Shown one piece after another: positions 53,257-62,520 of a stretch of DNA of 64,000 nt. A model generated the notes under the pieces. The model made no database searches, was not told the DNA's origin, and saw nothing but the letters and a program-made list of their open reading frames with translations. The stretch's first letter is position 1. Every line of letters starts with the position of its first letter. Origin of the DNA: CALHRB01 sp964473465 (GTDB lineage Bacteria; Bacteroidota; Ignavibacteria; Kapaibacteriales; UBA2268); assembly GCA_964473465.1 (NCBI GenBank), contig CAYYPE010000003.1, positions 1 to 64,000 of the forward strand, written 5' to 3'. The position numbers and the translations under genes were made by a program.

Positions 53257-53781
53257 GTTCATTCCAGTTTCGAAAGCTTTTTGATTCAGAGGAATAAGCT
53301 TATGATATCTTTCCGGAAGAATCAATTCGAGAGCTTTCCAGATAGAATCAATATTAACAACATTTGTAACTTGAATAAATGCACCAAGCATAATCATATT
53401 AAGCACTTTTGTATTTTTTAGCTTTATTGCTTCGTCACTTACAGGGCAGGCATAAATATTAATATCACTTCTTGTAGGTGGATTTAAAGTATTGGAACTA
53501 TCGTAAAAAATATTTCCACCGGTTCTGACTGCCTTTTCAAATTTATCAATAGAGGGTTGATTGAGTGCCACTACAGAATCGAAAGTTGATATAATTGGCG
53601 AGCTGATTAGTTCATCAGAAACAATTGTGATACAATTTGCTGTTCCACCTCGCATTTCAGGACCATAGGAAGGCATCCATGTTACTTCTTTGTCTTCCAT
53701 AATAGCAGCATATCCTAAAATCATACCCATAGTCAGGACACCCTGACCACCAAAACCAGAAAAGATTGCTTCTTGTGTCAT
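53245..53781 (-). CDS. 2-oxoacid:ferredoxin oxidoreductase gamma subunit
   Basis: This 178-residue protein is the gamma subunit of a four-part 2-oxoacid:ferredoxin oxidoreductase. The start FSGFGGQGVLTMGMILGYAA and SYGPEMRGGTANC are diagnostic of the family. It is the last gene of the delta-alpha-beta-gamma operon, 1 bp after the beta gene. Its 3' end overlaps the MarR-type gene by 12 bp. Confidence 0.92.
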   Translation of the reverse strand: MTQEAIFSGFGGQGVLTMGMILGYAAIMEDKEVTWMPSYGPEMRGGTANCITIVSDELISSPIISTFDSVVALNQPSIDKFEKAVRTGGNIFYDSSNTLNPPTRSDINIYACPVSDEAIKLKNTKVLNMIMLGAFIQVTNVVNIDSIWKALELILPERYHKLIPLNQKAFETGMNLIG

Positions 53782-53782
53782 A

Positions 53783-54586
53783 TTATTTCACCTCCGGAAC
53801 CTTAATATCACCGAGTGGATAGAAAGGTATCATAGTATTTTCAACATATTTATTAGATTCGACAGGGGTCATCTTCCAATTTGAAGGGCAGTTTGATACA
53901 ATTTCGACCATAGAAAAACCGAGTTTGCGTTTTTGATATTCGAATGCATTTTTTAAGGCTTTCTTACATTTTCGAACATTAGCTGCAGAATTAACTGCCT
54001 GTCGGGTTATATAACATACACCTGGGAGAAGTGCCAGAAGCTCTCCGATTTTTAATGGATAACCCTGTGTTACAACATCTCTTCCATAAGGGGAAGTTGT
54101 CGTAACCATCCCTGGGATAGTGGTTGGAGCCATCTGGCCACTGGTCATTCCGTAAATTCCATTATTTATGAAGATAACAGTTATGTTTTCTCCACGATTT
54201 GCTGCATGAATTGTTTCAGCAGTTCCAATTGCTGCAAGGTCTCCGTCACCCTGATAAGTAAATACATATCTATCGGGTAAAACTCTTTTGATACCTGTGG
54301 CAACTGCACAAGCCCTTCCGTGAGCTGCCTGCTGCATATCAACATCAAGATAATGATAAGCGAACACAGAACAACCAACAGGAGCTACTCCAATAGTTTC
54401 GTGTTGTATTCCTAATTCCTGAACCACCTCCATAAGTATTTTGTGAACTGTACTATGACCACATCCGGGGCAATAGTGCATTTCTATATCTATCAGTGTG
54501 GATGGTCTTTCATAAACGAGGTTTTCACGAATACAGATATCTTCTTCAACTACATTTAAACTTTTATCTAAAATTTCCTGATTCAT
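53783..54586 (-). CDS. 2-oxoacid:ferredoxin oxidoreductase beta subunit (thiamine-diphosphate binding)
   Basis: This 267-residue subunit binds thiamine diphosphate and an iron-sulfur cluster. It has YCPGCGHSTVHKIL near the start, a further cysteine in APVGCSVFAY, and the cofactor motif YQGDGDLAAIG followed by INNGIYGMTSGQMAPTT. It follows the alpha gene by 9 bp. The enzyme oxidatively decarboxylates a 2-oxoacid to an acyl-CoA and reduces ferredoxin; the alpha subunit resembles 2-oxoisovalerate (Vor) enzymes, but 2-oxoglutarate is possible. Confidence 0.93.
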   Translation of the reverse strand: MNQEILDKSLNVVEEDICIRENLVYERPSTLIDIEMHYCPGCGHSTVHKILMEVVQELGIQHETIGVAPVGCSVFAYHYLDVDMQQAAHGRACAVATGIKRVLPDRYVFTYQGDGDLAAIGTAETIHAANRGENITVIFINNGIYGMTSGQMAPTTIPGMVTTTSPYGRDVVTQGYPLKIGELLALLPGVCYITRQAVNSAANVRKCKKALKNAFEYQKRKLGFSMVEIVSNCPSNWKMTPVESNKYVENTMIPFYPLGDIKVPEVK

Positions 54587-54595
54587 AATTAGCCT

Positions 54596-55657
54596 TTAAA
54601 GAAATGTTTTTTCAAAATGTTCAAGAATTTCGTCAGGTGTTGGAATAACACCACCCATACGACCGTAGAACTCAACTCTGGTCTTACCTTCAACAGATAA
54701 TCTAACATCTTCAACCATTTGACCTGAGTTCATTTCAACATCTAAAATACCTTTCAATCTTGGTGCCAGAGAAGCGAACTGCTTTGAAGGGAAGGGAAAA
54801 AGTGTTTGAGGTCTTAGCATTCCTAATTTAATTCCCTTAGCTCTTCCAAGTTGAACAGTTTTCATACAAATACGTGAAACGAGCCCGAAAGCAGTTAATA
54901 AATACTCAGCATCTTCAGTAAACATTTCCTGATATCTGACATCCTCTTCCTGCATTTTTTTATATTTTGCCTGAAGCCTTAAATTGATTTCTTCCATTTT
55001 CTCGGGTTGAATATGGAGTGAGGTTATATACCTTCTTTCAGCGTTTAATGGTTTTCCTGAAGTTTGCCATGGATAGCCTCTGTCAGCAACCCTTTCCATC
55101 TGCGGAAAGAGTTCCACTTTTTCCATCATTTGACCAATAGCACCGTCCGAAAGAATCATAACCGGTGTACGGTATTTTTCAGCAAGTTCGAACCCAAGTT
55201 TAACAAAATCAACTGTTTCCTGAACGCTATTAGGTGCCAGTACCAATAAATGATAATCACCATGACCGCCACCTTTGACAGATTGGAAATAATCTCCCTG
55301 TGCAGGTTGGATTGTGCCCAGACCGGGACCGCCACGATTAACGTTTGCTAACAAGCAGGGAAGTTCCGCACTTGCTATATAGGATAGTCCTTCCTGCATT
55401 AAGCTTATACCGGGGCTTGAGGATGTTGTCATAACTCTTTTACCGCAGCCGGCGGCTCCATATATCATATTTATAGCAGCAACTTCGCTTTCAGCCTGAA
55501 TAAGAACCATACCAGTTCTTCGGGTTGCTTCTCTGGATAAATATTCAAGTACTTCAGATTGAGGAGTAATAGGATAACCAAAGTATGCATCACACCCTGC
55601 ACGAATCATTGCTTCAGCAAGAGCCTCATTACCCTTCATTAATTTTTTTTCGCCCAT
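54596..55657 (-). CDS. vorB: 2-oxoacid:ferredoxin oxidoreductase alpha subunit (VorB-like)
   Basis: This subunit of 353 residues carries the pyrimidine-binding and domain-II parts of the enzyme. It has GNEALAEAMIRAGCDAYFGY followed by PITPQSEV, SEVAAINMIYGAAGCG, TSSSPGISLMQEGLSYIASA and GLGTIQPAQGDYFQ. These match the stand-alone alpha proteins named VorB. I chose the ATG at 55657 because GGAGAG lies 7 bp upstream; an ATG 21 bp earlier would overlap that site. The gene lies 85 bp after the ferredoxin-like gene. Confidence 0.92.
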   Translation of the reverse strand: MGEKKLMKGNEALAEAMIRAGCDAYFGYPITPQSEVLEYLSREATRRTGMVLIQAESEVAAINMIYGAAGCGKRVMTTSSSPGISLMQEGLSYIASAELPCLLANVNRGGPGLGTIQPAQGDYFQSVKGGGHGDYHLLVLAPNSVQETVDFVKLGFELAEKYRTPVMILSDGAIGQMMEKVELFPQMERVADRGYPWQTSGKPLNAERRYITSLHIQPEKMEEINLRLQAKYKKMQEEDVRYQEMFTEDAEYLLTAFGLVSRICMKTVQLGRAKGIKLGMLRPQTLFPFPSKQFASLAPRLKGILDVEMNSGQMVEDVRLSVEGKTRVEFYGRMGGVIPTPDEILEHFEKTFL

Positions 55658-55742
55658 TATAATCTCTCCTTTTATCAATAATAAGAATTGAAGATATCAT
55701 TTTGTGAAAACAATCACAGAATGATTCTCCAATTCTAAGATT

Positions 55743-55988
55743 TTATGCTACTTCTTTTGTTGTTTTCTTTTCGATTTTTCGATAGACAGTTATAACTGCA
55801 TCGGGACACACAATAGCACATACAGCACAACCAGTGCAATTAGTATTAATTTTTACAGCATATCTATAGCCCTTGTGGTTTATAGCGTTTGCAAGGGCTA
55901 AGGTGTCTTCCGGGCATTCAACTATACATAGTTCGCAACCTTTGCACCTTTCTATATCTATAATTACATCACCTTTGGACTTTGCCAT
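55743..55988 (-). CDS. 2-oxoacid oxidoreductase delta subunit, 2x[4Fe-4S] ferredoxin
   Basis: This 81-residue ferredoxin has two complete motifs, CKGCELCIVECPE and CTGCAVCAIVCPD, for two [4Fe-4S] clusters. It is the internal electron-transfer subunit of the four-subunit enzyme. The start at 55988 has a clear GAGG site; a longer ORF with 16 more residues (to 56036) begins before it and is less likely. It is the first gene of the operon. Confidence 0.93.
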   Translation of the reverse strand: MAKSKGDVIIDIERCKGCELCIVECPEDTLALANAINHKGYRYAVKINTNCTGCAVCAIVCPDAVITVYRKIEKKTTKEVA

Positions 55989-56119
55989 TTTTACCTCTTT
56001 CTTTAATAAGATCAAATATTTTGAAATATTTAACATTACAAATTAACATTTAATTTTAAATTTAAAAAATTAAAGTAAGGTGTGATGTAACAAGAGTGTT
56101 GTTTTTTTATTAAACATTT

Positions 56120-56150
56120 CAAATATATCATAAATTAATTATTTAAGAAA
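56120..56150 (-). promoter_or_regulatory. Probable promoter of the delta-alpha-beta-gamma operon
   Basis: On the minus strand TATATTTG (56120-56127) is an exact -7 box and TTTC (56147-56150) is a one-mismatch -33 box with 19 bp between. A 9-bp inverted repeat (ATTTCAAAT at 56116-56124, ATTTGAAAT at 56151-56159) brackets it. Confidence 0.4.
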
Positions 56151-56174
56151 ATTTGAAATTAATCTGATAAAAAC

Positions 56175-56205
56175 TTTACTGTTACAGAAAAAAGATATAA
56201 TTTTG
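56175..56205 (+). promoter_or_regulatory. Probable promoter of korAB
   Basis: TAATTTTG at 56198-56205 is an exact -7 box; TTTA at 56175-56178, 19 bp upstream, is a one-mismatch -33 box. The korA ATG is 70 bp downstream. Confidence 0.4.
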
Positions 56206-56274
56206 AAAGTTTATAAAAAATAAATTATTTATCTTTTTATAATAATATATGTTTAGTTTTTTTAAATTTACAGA

Positions 56275-58104
56275 ATGGAAAAACAAATAAGATATCTCGA
56301 TGAGGTTACAATCAGATTTGCCGGCGACTCGGGAGATGGTATGCAGCTTAGCGGCTCTCAGTTCTCGGATACCTCGGCAAGTACCGGTAGCGATGTTAAT
56401 ACTTTCCCTGATTATCCTTCCGAAATCAGAGCCCCTGAAGGTACTTTGTACGGAGTAAGTGCTTATCAGGTTCATTTTGGGTCTAAGTTAGTTAAAACTC
56501 CCGGAGATAAAATTGATGTTTTGATAGCAATGAATGCTGCATCATTAAAAGTGAATCTACCCCATTTAAAAAAAGGTGGGATAATAATAGCAAACACTTC
56601 TGGCTTTTCGGATAAATATCTAAAATTAGCAAAATACGAGACCAATCCTTTGGAGAATGGCACTTTAAAAGATTATGAGCTACATGCTATTGATATTAAT
56701 TCCATTGTAGAAAAAGAATTAGCAGGAAGTGGTTTAACTCCAAAAAATATTGATAGAACAAAAAATATTTTTGCTCTTGGAATATCTTATTGGTTGTTTA
56801 ATATGCCATTGGATTACACTCAGAAATGGCTTGAAAAGAAGTTTAGCAAAAAACCTGACGTTCTAAATGCAAATTTAAAAGTCTTAAAACTTGGCTGGGA
56901 ATATGCCGAAAATAGTCCTGATTTCAAAGTAAAATTCAGAATATCTTCAGCCAGACTTGAGCCGGGTACTTATAGAAATATAACCGGAAATGAAGCAGTT
57001 GCTCTTGGTATGGTAGTTGCATCAAGGAAAGCTAAATTACCTCTTTTTCTTGGATCTTATCCGATTACTCCCGCAACAGAAATACTACATCATATTTCTG
57101 GTTATAAACAATATGGTGTAAAGCATCTTCAAGCTGAGGACGAAATTGCTGGAATCTGCAGTGCTATCGGTGCGTCCTATGGAGGAGCACTCGCATTTAC
57201 TTCTACAAGTGGTCCCGGTTTATCATTAAAAGTCGAAGCTATTGGATTAGCAGTAATCCTTGAATTACCTTTAGTTATTGTTGATGTTCAAAGAGCTGGA
57301 CCAAGTACAGGAATGCCAACAAAAACCGAACAGGGTGACTTGCTAATGGCTTTGTCCGGGAGACATGGCGAAGCACCTCTGCCAGTGCTTGCGGCTATCA
57401 CTGCTTCAGATTGTTTCCAAATGGCTTTCGAAGCCTCAAGATTGGCTCTGAAATATATGACTCCTGTAATTTTATTGACAGATGGCTATCTTGGTCAAAG
57501 TGCAGAGCCATGGAAAATACCAAAACTATCTGATTTGCCAGACATATCTCCAACTTTTTATACAGATACCGACTATCAACCATATAGAAGAGATCCTGAA
57601 ACATTAGCAAGACTTTGGGCTTTGCCCGGTACAAAAGGACTTGAGCATAGAATAGGTGGGCTGGAAAAAGAAGATATCACAGGACTTGTTAGTCAGGATC
57701 CTCTGAACCATCAAAAAATGGTTGAACTAAGGGCTGCAAAGATTGAACGAGTTATACAGGATGTTCCTGATGTAGAATTGTGGGGCGACGAAGATGCTGA
57801 ATTACTATTGATTGGGTGGGGTAGCACTTATGGTGCCATTAAAACTGCATTCGATACAATTAGAAACGAAGGAGTTAAACTTGCATATATTCATCTTAAA
57901 TATCTTAATCCTTTACCAAAAAATTTAGGAGGGTATTTACACAAATTCCCAAAAGTTCTTGTTCCTGAGAATAATCTGGGACAGCTGAAGTTTGTTCTTC
58001 AAGGAAAATATTTAAAGGAACTTATTGGTTTAGCTAAAATACAGGGTCAAACTTTTCGTGCTTATGAGATAGAATTAAAAATTAGAGAAATATTGAATAT
58101 TTAG
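56275..58104 (+). CDS. korA: 2-oxoacid:ferredoxin oxidoreductase alpha subunit, fused gamma-alpha type
   Basis: This 609-residue protein joins a gamma-like domain (about 1-200, with RFAGDSGDGMQLSGSQFSDT and SEIRAPEGTLYGVSAYQVHF) to an alpha domain (about 225-609, with GNEAVALGMVVASRKAKLPL, SYPITPATEIL and SGPGLSLKVEAIGLAV). This two-gene form is typical of KorAB enzymes that turn 2-oxoglutarate into succinyl-CoA, but other 2-oxoacids are possible. It pairs with korB 13 bp downstream and is transcribed away from the four-subunit enzyme. No Shine-Dalgarno site is visible before the ATG. Confidence 0.92.
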   Translation: MEKQIRYLDEVTIRFAGDSGDGMQLSGSQFSDTSASTGSDVNTFPDYPSEIRAPEGTLYGVSAYQVHFGSKLVKTPGDKIDVLIAMNAASLKVNLPHLKKGGIIIANTSGFSDKYLKLAKYETNPLENGTLKDYELHAIDINSIVEKELAGSGLTPKNIDRTKNIFALGISYWLFNMPLDYTQKWLEKKFSKKPDVLNANLKVLKLGWEYAENSPDFKVKFRISSARLEPGTYRNITGNEAVALGMVVASRKAKLPLFLGSYPITPATEILHHISGYKQYGVKHLQAEDEIAGICSAIGASYGGALAFTSTSGPGLSLKVEAIGLAVILELPLVIVDVQRAGPSTGMPTKTEQGDLLMALSGRHGEAPLPVLAAITASDCFQMAFEASRLALKYMTPVILLTDGYLGQSAEPWKIPKLSDLPDISPTFYTDTDYQPYRRDPETLARLWALPGTKGLEHRIGGLEKEDITGLVSQDPLNHQKMVELRAAKIERVIQDVPDVELWGDEDAELLLIGWGSTYGAIKTAFDTIRNEGVKLAYIHLKYLNPLPKNLGGYLHKFPKVLVPENNLGQLKFVLQGKYLKELIGLAKIQGQTFRAYEIELKIREILNI

Positions 58105-58117
58105 GAGAAATTGAAAA

Positions 58118-59167
58118 ATGGAAACTTTAATAGATCAAATTATCGCTCCGGAAAATGTATCATTTGAAAAATATACACCAAAGGATTTCAAATCGGGTTT
58201 AGATGTCAGGTGGTGTGCTGGTTGTGGTGGATATTCAATTCTTTCACAGGTTCAAAGAATATTACCAGAATTAAATATACCAAAAGAAAAATTTGTCTTC
58301 ATTTCCGGAATAGGATGTTCAAGCCGTTTTCCTTACTACATGAATGTTTACGGTTTTCACTCAATTCATGGTCGTGCCCTTGCTATAGCATCAGGCTTGA
58401 AAATTGCACGCCCTGATTTATCAGTTTGGATAGCAACTGGGGATGGGGATTGTATGAGTATTGGGGGAAATCATTTTATTCATATGTTAAGACGCAATCT
58501 TGATATAAAAGTATTAATGTTCAATAATGAAGTTTATAGTCTTACAAAGGGGCAGGCATCTCCTACCTCACACGAAGGACAAATCACAAAGTCCTCGCCT
58601 CTGGGTGTTCTTGATACTCCATTTAATCCTGCGGCATTAGCTTTAGGTTCCAGTGCTTCTTTTGTAGCAAGAACATTTGACAGAGATACTAAGCACATGC
58701 AGACTATGTTTGAAAGAGCTGCTAAGCACAGAGGCTCATCTTTTATTGAGATTTATACTAATTGTGTGATTTATAATGATAAAGCTTTTGATTTCTTTAC
58801 CGCTGTTGATACCAGAAAAGAAAGAACAGTCCTCTTAGAGCATGGAAAACCATTGATATTCGGCACTAATAATGATAAAGGTATAAGGCTTGATGGATTT
58901 ACTCCACAGGTTGTTTCTCTCACTGATAGCACCTGGTCTGTGAATGATCTTCTTGTGCACAACGAGAAGGATTCTACTCTAGCATTTATTTTGGCTAATA
59001 TGACTTATAATGATGACTTGCCGAGACCTATTGGTGTCTTTCAGGATATTGAACGACCAACTTATGAAGAGAAAGTTGAATATCAGATTCAAAGGGAGAT
59101 AGAACTTAAGGGTGAAGGAGATGTTGAGAAGTTAATGAGGGGCTTTGATTTCTGGGAAATTAGTTAA
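58118..59167 (+). CDS. korB: 2-oxoacid:ferredoxin oxidoreductase beta subunit
   Basis: This 349-residue subunit carries thiamine diphosphate and the [4Fe-4S] cluster. It has WCAGCGGYSILSQVQ, GIGCSSRFPYYMN and the cofactor motif ATGDGDCMSIGGNHF followed by MFNNEVYSLTKGQASPTS. A ribosome-binding site AGGAG lies 13 bp upstream, next to the korA stop. Length and motifs are standard. A strong terminator follows. Confidence 0.94.
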   Translation: METLIDQIIAPENVSFEKYTPKDFKSGLDVRWCAGCGGYSILSQVQRILPELNIPKEKFVFISGIGCSSRFPYYMNVYGFHSIHGRALAIASGLKIARPDLSVWIATGDGDCMSIGGNHFIHMLRRNLDIKVLMFNNEVYSLTKGQASPTSHEGQITKSSPLGVLDTPFNPAALALGSSASFVARTFDRDTKHMQTMFERAAKHRGSSFIEIYTNCVIYNDKAFDFFTAVDTRKERTVLLEHGKPLIFGTNNDKGIRLDGFTPQVVSLTDSTWSVNDLLVHNEKDSTLAFILANMTYNDDLPRPIGVFQDIERPTYEEKVEYQIQREIELKGEGDVEKLMRGFDFWEIS

Positions 59168-59194
59168 TTAATTAAATAATATTTTCTTTTATTT

Positions 59195-59240
59195 TATGTC
59201 TCAAATTTTTTTTTAAATTAAATTTGAGACATATTTATTT
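59195..59240 (+). terminator. Rho-independent terminator after korB
   Basis: A perfect 13-bp stem, ATGTCTCAAATTT (59195-59207) with its complement at 59219-59231, is followed by ATTTATTTTTT. It ends 10 bp before the next start codon. Confidence 0.85.
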
Positions 59241-59250
59241 TTTATAAGAA

Positions 59251-60231
59251 ATGGACACTGATTTTTGTTCAAAAATGCTAAATGAGGCAAGGAGAGTTTT
59301 ATCCGAGGAGATAAATGCAATCAGTAATACCCGGGAAAAACTTGATGAAAACTTTGCGATTGCTGTTGAGATAATAATTAATGCAAAAAAAATTGTTGTT
59401 ACAGGAGTGGGAAAATCAGGTTTGATTGGCAGAAAAATCGCAGCAACATTTTCAAGTATTGGCAAACCTGCTGTTTTCTTGAATCCAGTTGAAGCTCTTC
59501 ATGGTGATATTGGAATGGTAGAAAGTGGTGATTGCGTTATTATGTTATCGAAAAGTGGAAGCACCGAAGAAATAATTAGATTAGTGCCTTATTTAAAAAG
59601 CAGAAAAGCAAAAATTATATCCATATCTGGAAACAGACACTCATTTCTTGCAACTAATGCAGATGCTTCAATAGATGCGTCCGTTACCAAAGAAGCCTGC
59701 CCTTTGAATGTAACACCAACATCCAGCACTACTGTTGCATTAGCAATAGGAGACGCTCTTGCATCATGTTATATGATTGAAAAAAATGTAACTCAAGTTG
59801 ATTTTTCCAAACAGCATCCACTCGGGCAGCTCGGTAAAAATATAACTTTGACAATCAAGGATATCATGCATAAAAACAATAATTTACCAAAAGTTAAAGT
59901 TGGTTCTACTTTCAGGGATTCAATAATAGAAAATACAAACAAAGGATTAGGTTGCGTTTGTGTTGTTGATGAATTGGAAAGATTAGTTGGAATTATTACT
60001 GATGGTGATATCAGAAGAGCTTTACAAAAAATTGATGATATAAGAAATTATAAAGTAGATGATGTTATGACAAAATCCCCTGTTTCTATTTCACCTGAGG
60101 CTTATATTGGGGAAGCTCTGACTATAATGGAAAACAGACAAAGCCAAATTTCTGTCCTTCCCGTTATTGACAAGGAAAGCAAATGTATTGGAGTAGTAAG
60201 AATTCATGATATTATTAGAAGCACTATATAA
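59251..60231 (+). CDS. kdsD: D-arabinose 5-phosphate isomerase, KpsF/GutQ family
   Basis: This 326-residue protein has a SIS sugar-isomerase domain (about 45-180, VVTGVGKSGLIGRKIA, NPVEALHGDIG, LSKSGSTEEII) and two CBS domains (about 210-265 and 275-326, with GIITDGDIRRAL). KdsD converts ribulose 5-phosphate to arabinose 5-phosphate for KDO, a core sugar of lipopolysaccharide. The gene starts just behind the korB terminator, without a visible Shine-Dalgarno site. It ends one base before the convergent RodZ-like stop. Confidence 0.93.
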   Translation: MDTDFCSKMLNEARRVLSEEINAISNTREKLDENFAIAVEIIINAKKIVVTGVGKSGLIGRKIAATFSSIGKPAVFLNPVEALHGDIGMVESGDCVIMLSKSGSTEEIIRLVPYLKSRKAKIISISGNRHSFLATNADASIDASVTKEACPLNVTPTSSTTVALAIGDALASCYMIEKNVTQVDFSKQHPLGQLGKNITLTIKDIMHKNNNLPKVKVGSTFRDSIIENTNKGLGCVCVVDELERLVGIITDGDIRRALQKIDDIRNYKVDDVMTKSPVSISPEAYIGEALTIMENRQSQISVLPVIDKESKCIGVVRIHDIIRSTI

Positions 60232-61161
60232 TTAATTTGGCTTTTTCTTCTTTTGTTCTTCTTCAATACTTTTGAATGAAGGAATAACAGGAGAAGGTTC
60301 TAATAAAGGAATAGGTTCCGGTTTTTCCTCGCTTTTCTTCAGTCTTTTTTTCAGGCTTGTATCTCCAAGAACAGACCAAGGTGAAGACGATACATCAACC
60401 TTTTCTCTGGTAATTCTTACATTTCTAATGACACTACCTTTTGTTCCAAAAGGAGGAAGTTGCTTCCCATCTTTGGTGAAAATAACCCCACCTTCGTTGC
60501 CAATTGTGAGAACAAAATATTCAGCGGCAGACCATCTTTTTTCCATTTCGGGCAACATATCTACTTCCTCGCTTGATTTTCCGTCAATAATTATTCTTAG
60601 CCAAGTTTTTTCAATACATTTGGCTTCGAGAACTAAACTATCCCCCTCAAAAATTTTTGGTAGATTAATTCGATTTGTGTTTCCAACGACAGCTGTATCA
60701 GGAGTTTTTAATTTATCATTAATAATACTATCATTTCTGCTGGACGAAAAGAAAGTAAAGTAAATTAGTGCTATTAATGCCAGTCCGATAGCAGAGTAAA
60801 TTAAATAATTAACAAGAGTTGATTGATTTTTATTCAAAAGTTTAATAACTTCAGAATGTTGTGAGTTTTTCTTTGAGTCTTCGATTCCTGCGGGGCTTGT
60901 TGAATAAACAGGTAATTCTTCCTTTTTACCTGTTTTCTTGATATATTCAATAGCGTCATTAACAAGATTATCTGGCATTTTAAGGAAATGAGCGTAAGTT
61001 TTAAGGAAGCCTATCATATAAACAGGTGGTAAAAAACTGTAATCATTTTCTTCCAAAGCCATTAATATATGTGTGCGGATTTTAGTTTTATCGCATACAT
61101 TTTCAATCGTCAGATTTAAATTTTGACGATACTCTTTAAAAGGAAGATAAGGTTTTTCCAT
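60232..61161 (-). CDS. RodZ-like membrane protein with helix-turn-helix domain
   Basis: This 309-residue protein has a Xre-type helix-turn-helix (about 8-75, LTIENVCDKTKIRTHILMAL ... YMIGFLKTYAHFL) and one membrane helix (about 113-136, YLIYSAIGLALIALIYFTFF). A DUF4115 beta domain follows (about 170-255, VLEAKCIEKTWLRIIIDGK), and a Lys/Glu/Pro-rich tail ends it. This is the layout of the RodZ cytoskeletal protein that links MreB to cell shape. No mre gene is near. The assignment rests on architecture. Confidence 0.83.
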   Translation of the reverse strand: MEKPYLPFKEYRQNLNLTIENVCDKTKIRTHILMALEENDYSFLPPVYMIGFLKTYAHFLKMPDNLVNDAIEYIKKTGKKEELPVYSTSPAGIEDSKKNSQHSEVIKLLNKNQSTLVNYLIYSAIGLALIALIYFTFFSSSRNDSIINDKLKTPDTAVVGNTNRINLPKIFEGDSLVLEAKCIEKTWLRIIIDGKSSEEVDMLPEMEKRWSAAEYFVLTIGNEGGVIFTKDGKQLPPFGTKGSVIRNVRITREKVDVSSSPWSVLGDTSLKKRLKKSEEKPEPIPLLEPSPVIPSFKSIEEEQKKKKPN

Positions 61162-61184
61162 AAAACTTTATTTGAATATCATTA

Positions 61185-61215
61185 CAAATATACTAAAAAT
61201 AAAGAACTTATCAAT
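61185..61215 (-). promoter_or_regulatory. Probable promoter of the RodZ-like gene
   Basis: On the minus strand TATATTTG (61185-61192) is an exact -7 box and ATTG (61212-61215) is a one-mismatch -33 box with 19 bp between. It lies 24 bp upstream of the ATG. Confidence 0.45.
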
Positions 61216-61321
61216 AAATAATATAAACTAAAACAGTTAATTTTTTGTAAATTATATTTAGTTGAAATAAAAATTATACTTTTCATTATTTTTAATCTTT
61301 TAAATCAATTGTTTTTGATAA

Positions 61322-62449
61322 ATGTTAAAACAAATTATTTTAGCAATTATAATTTCTTTTTTGTTAACTTCAAGCTTAAATCAAATATTAGCTTTCGAAA
61401 ACGTTTCAACGTCAGAGCAATTAGTTGAAAATAAAATCTCAACAGTAAATTTAACAAACGACACTTCTGATAACAATATTCAAGAAAATTCTAACCATCC
61501 AGAGATAATCAATGATGACAGAGTTTTTGTCAAAATCAAGAATTTTACTTATGCTGACAAACAGAGATACACCATTGATGGTTCCCAACCACTTGAATTT
61601 ACAAAAATCAAGCCAATACCTGCATTTTTGTTTGGGATGGGTTATACAGGTATATTTATACTTCAACATATTGGACAGATGAAAACCATCTGGAAGGAAA
61701 CCGGAAAATTTCATTTTCAGGAGGATGGTTATTATGCATTGTATTCGGACAAAGCTGGGCATTTTTTTGGGACGTATCTTTCTTCTTATGTTCTGGCTGA
61801 AACAATGATGACTGTTGGTTTTAGCTGGGAAGCGGCTTCAATTTGGGGTGCTATGCTTGGTCTGGCTTACACAACTTATGTCGAAATCAACGATGGCTTA
61901 GCTGTTAACTGGGGTTTTTCAATGTCTGACTTTTATGCAGATATTGCTGGAGCAGGGTTTTTTTTAGCACAATATTATTTTCCTTTCTTACAAAATTTTA
62001 CCCCTAAATTTATGTATTTTCCATCACCATGGACTGGAAATAACCATAGAATCCCATCAGAAATGTTTATTGATGATTATAGCTCACATACTTTATGGCT
62101 TTCTGTCAATGTTCATAATCTATTGCCGGAGGATTTAAAAAGTTACTGGCCATCTTGGTTGGAAATCAGTTTTGGATATGCAGTCAGGAATTTATGTGAT
62201 CCGGTAAATTATAATTGTCCACCTGAATCTGAAAAATATTCAGAACTGGTTTATGGAAATCCTAAGTTTATTATTTCTCTTGACTATGATCTTGTAAAAT
62301 TACTCCCAGATGGAGGGAATTTTTGGAACTGGCTCAGACAGTCATTAAACCATTTCAAACTTCCTTCACCTGCGATTGAATTTGGCTCAACGACAAAGTT
62401 TTATCTTATTTATCCTATACCAATAAGAATAGGAAATGTAAGATTTTGA
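61322..62449 (+). CDS. DUF2279 family exported protein
   Basis: This 375-residue protein has a signal peptide (about 1-24, ending ILAF). A central domain shows DKAGHFFGTYLSSYV, SWEAASIWGAMLGLAYTTYV and the acidic-turn motif SMSDFYADIAGAGFFLAQ, which match DUF2279 (YfiM-like). The C-terminal third is beta-rich and may be part of an outer-membrane barrel. The function of the family is unknown. It precedes a glycosyltransferase on the same strand by 71 bp. Confidence 0.78.
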   Translation: MLKQIILAIIISFLLTSSLNQILAFENVSTSEQLVENKISTVNLTNDTSDNNIQENSNHPEIINDDRVFVKIKNFTYADKQRYTIDGSQPLEFTKIKPIPAFLFGMGYTGIFILQHIGQMKTIWKETGKFHFQEDGYYALYSDKAGHFFGTYLSSYVLAETMMTVGFSWEAASIWGAMLGLAYTTYVEINDGLAVNWGFSMSDFYADIAGAGFFLAQYYFPFLQNFTPKFMYFPSPWTGNNHRIPSEMFIDDYSSHTLWLSVNVHNLLPEDLKSYWPSWLEISFGYAVRNLCDPVNYNCPPESEKYSELVYGNPKFIISLDYDLVKLLPDGGNFWNWLRQSLNHFKLPSPAIEFGSTTKFYLIYPIPIRIGNVRF

Positions 62450-62520
62450 AAATTTAATTGTTAATTAAATAATAATAATTAAATTAAATTTTTTTATTTT
62501 AACAAAATCAGAGAGTTTTT

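Noticed and set aside
60272..60763. A 163-codon open frame antisense to the RodZ-like gene
   Set aside because: It lies wholly inside a gene with clear domain structure on the other strand, has a low-complexity Ser/Phe-rich translation and no ribosome-binding site.
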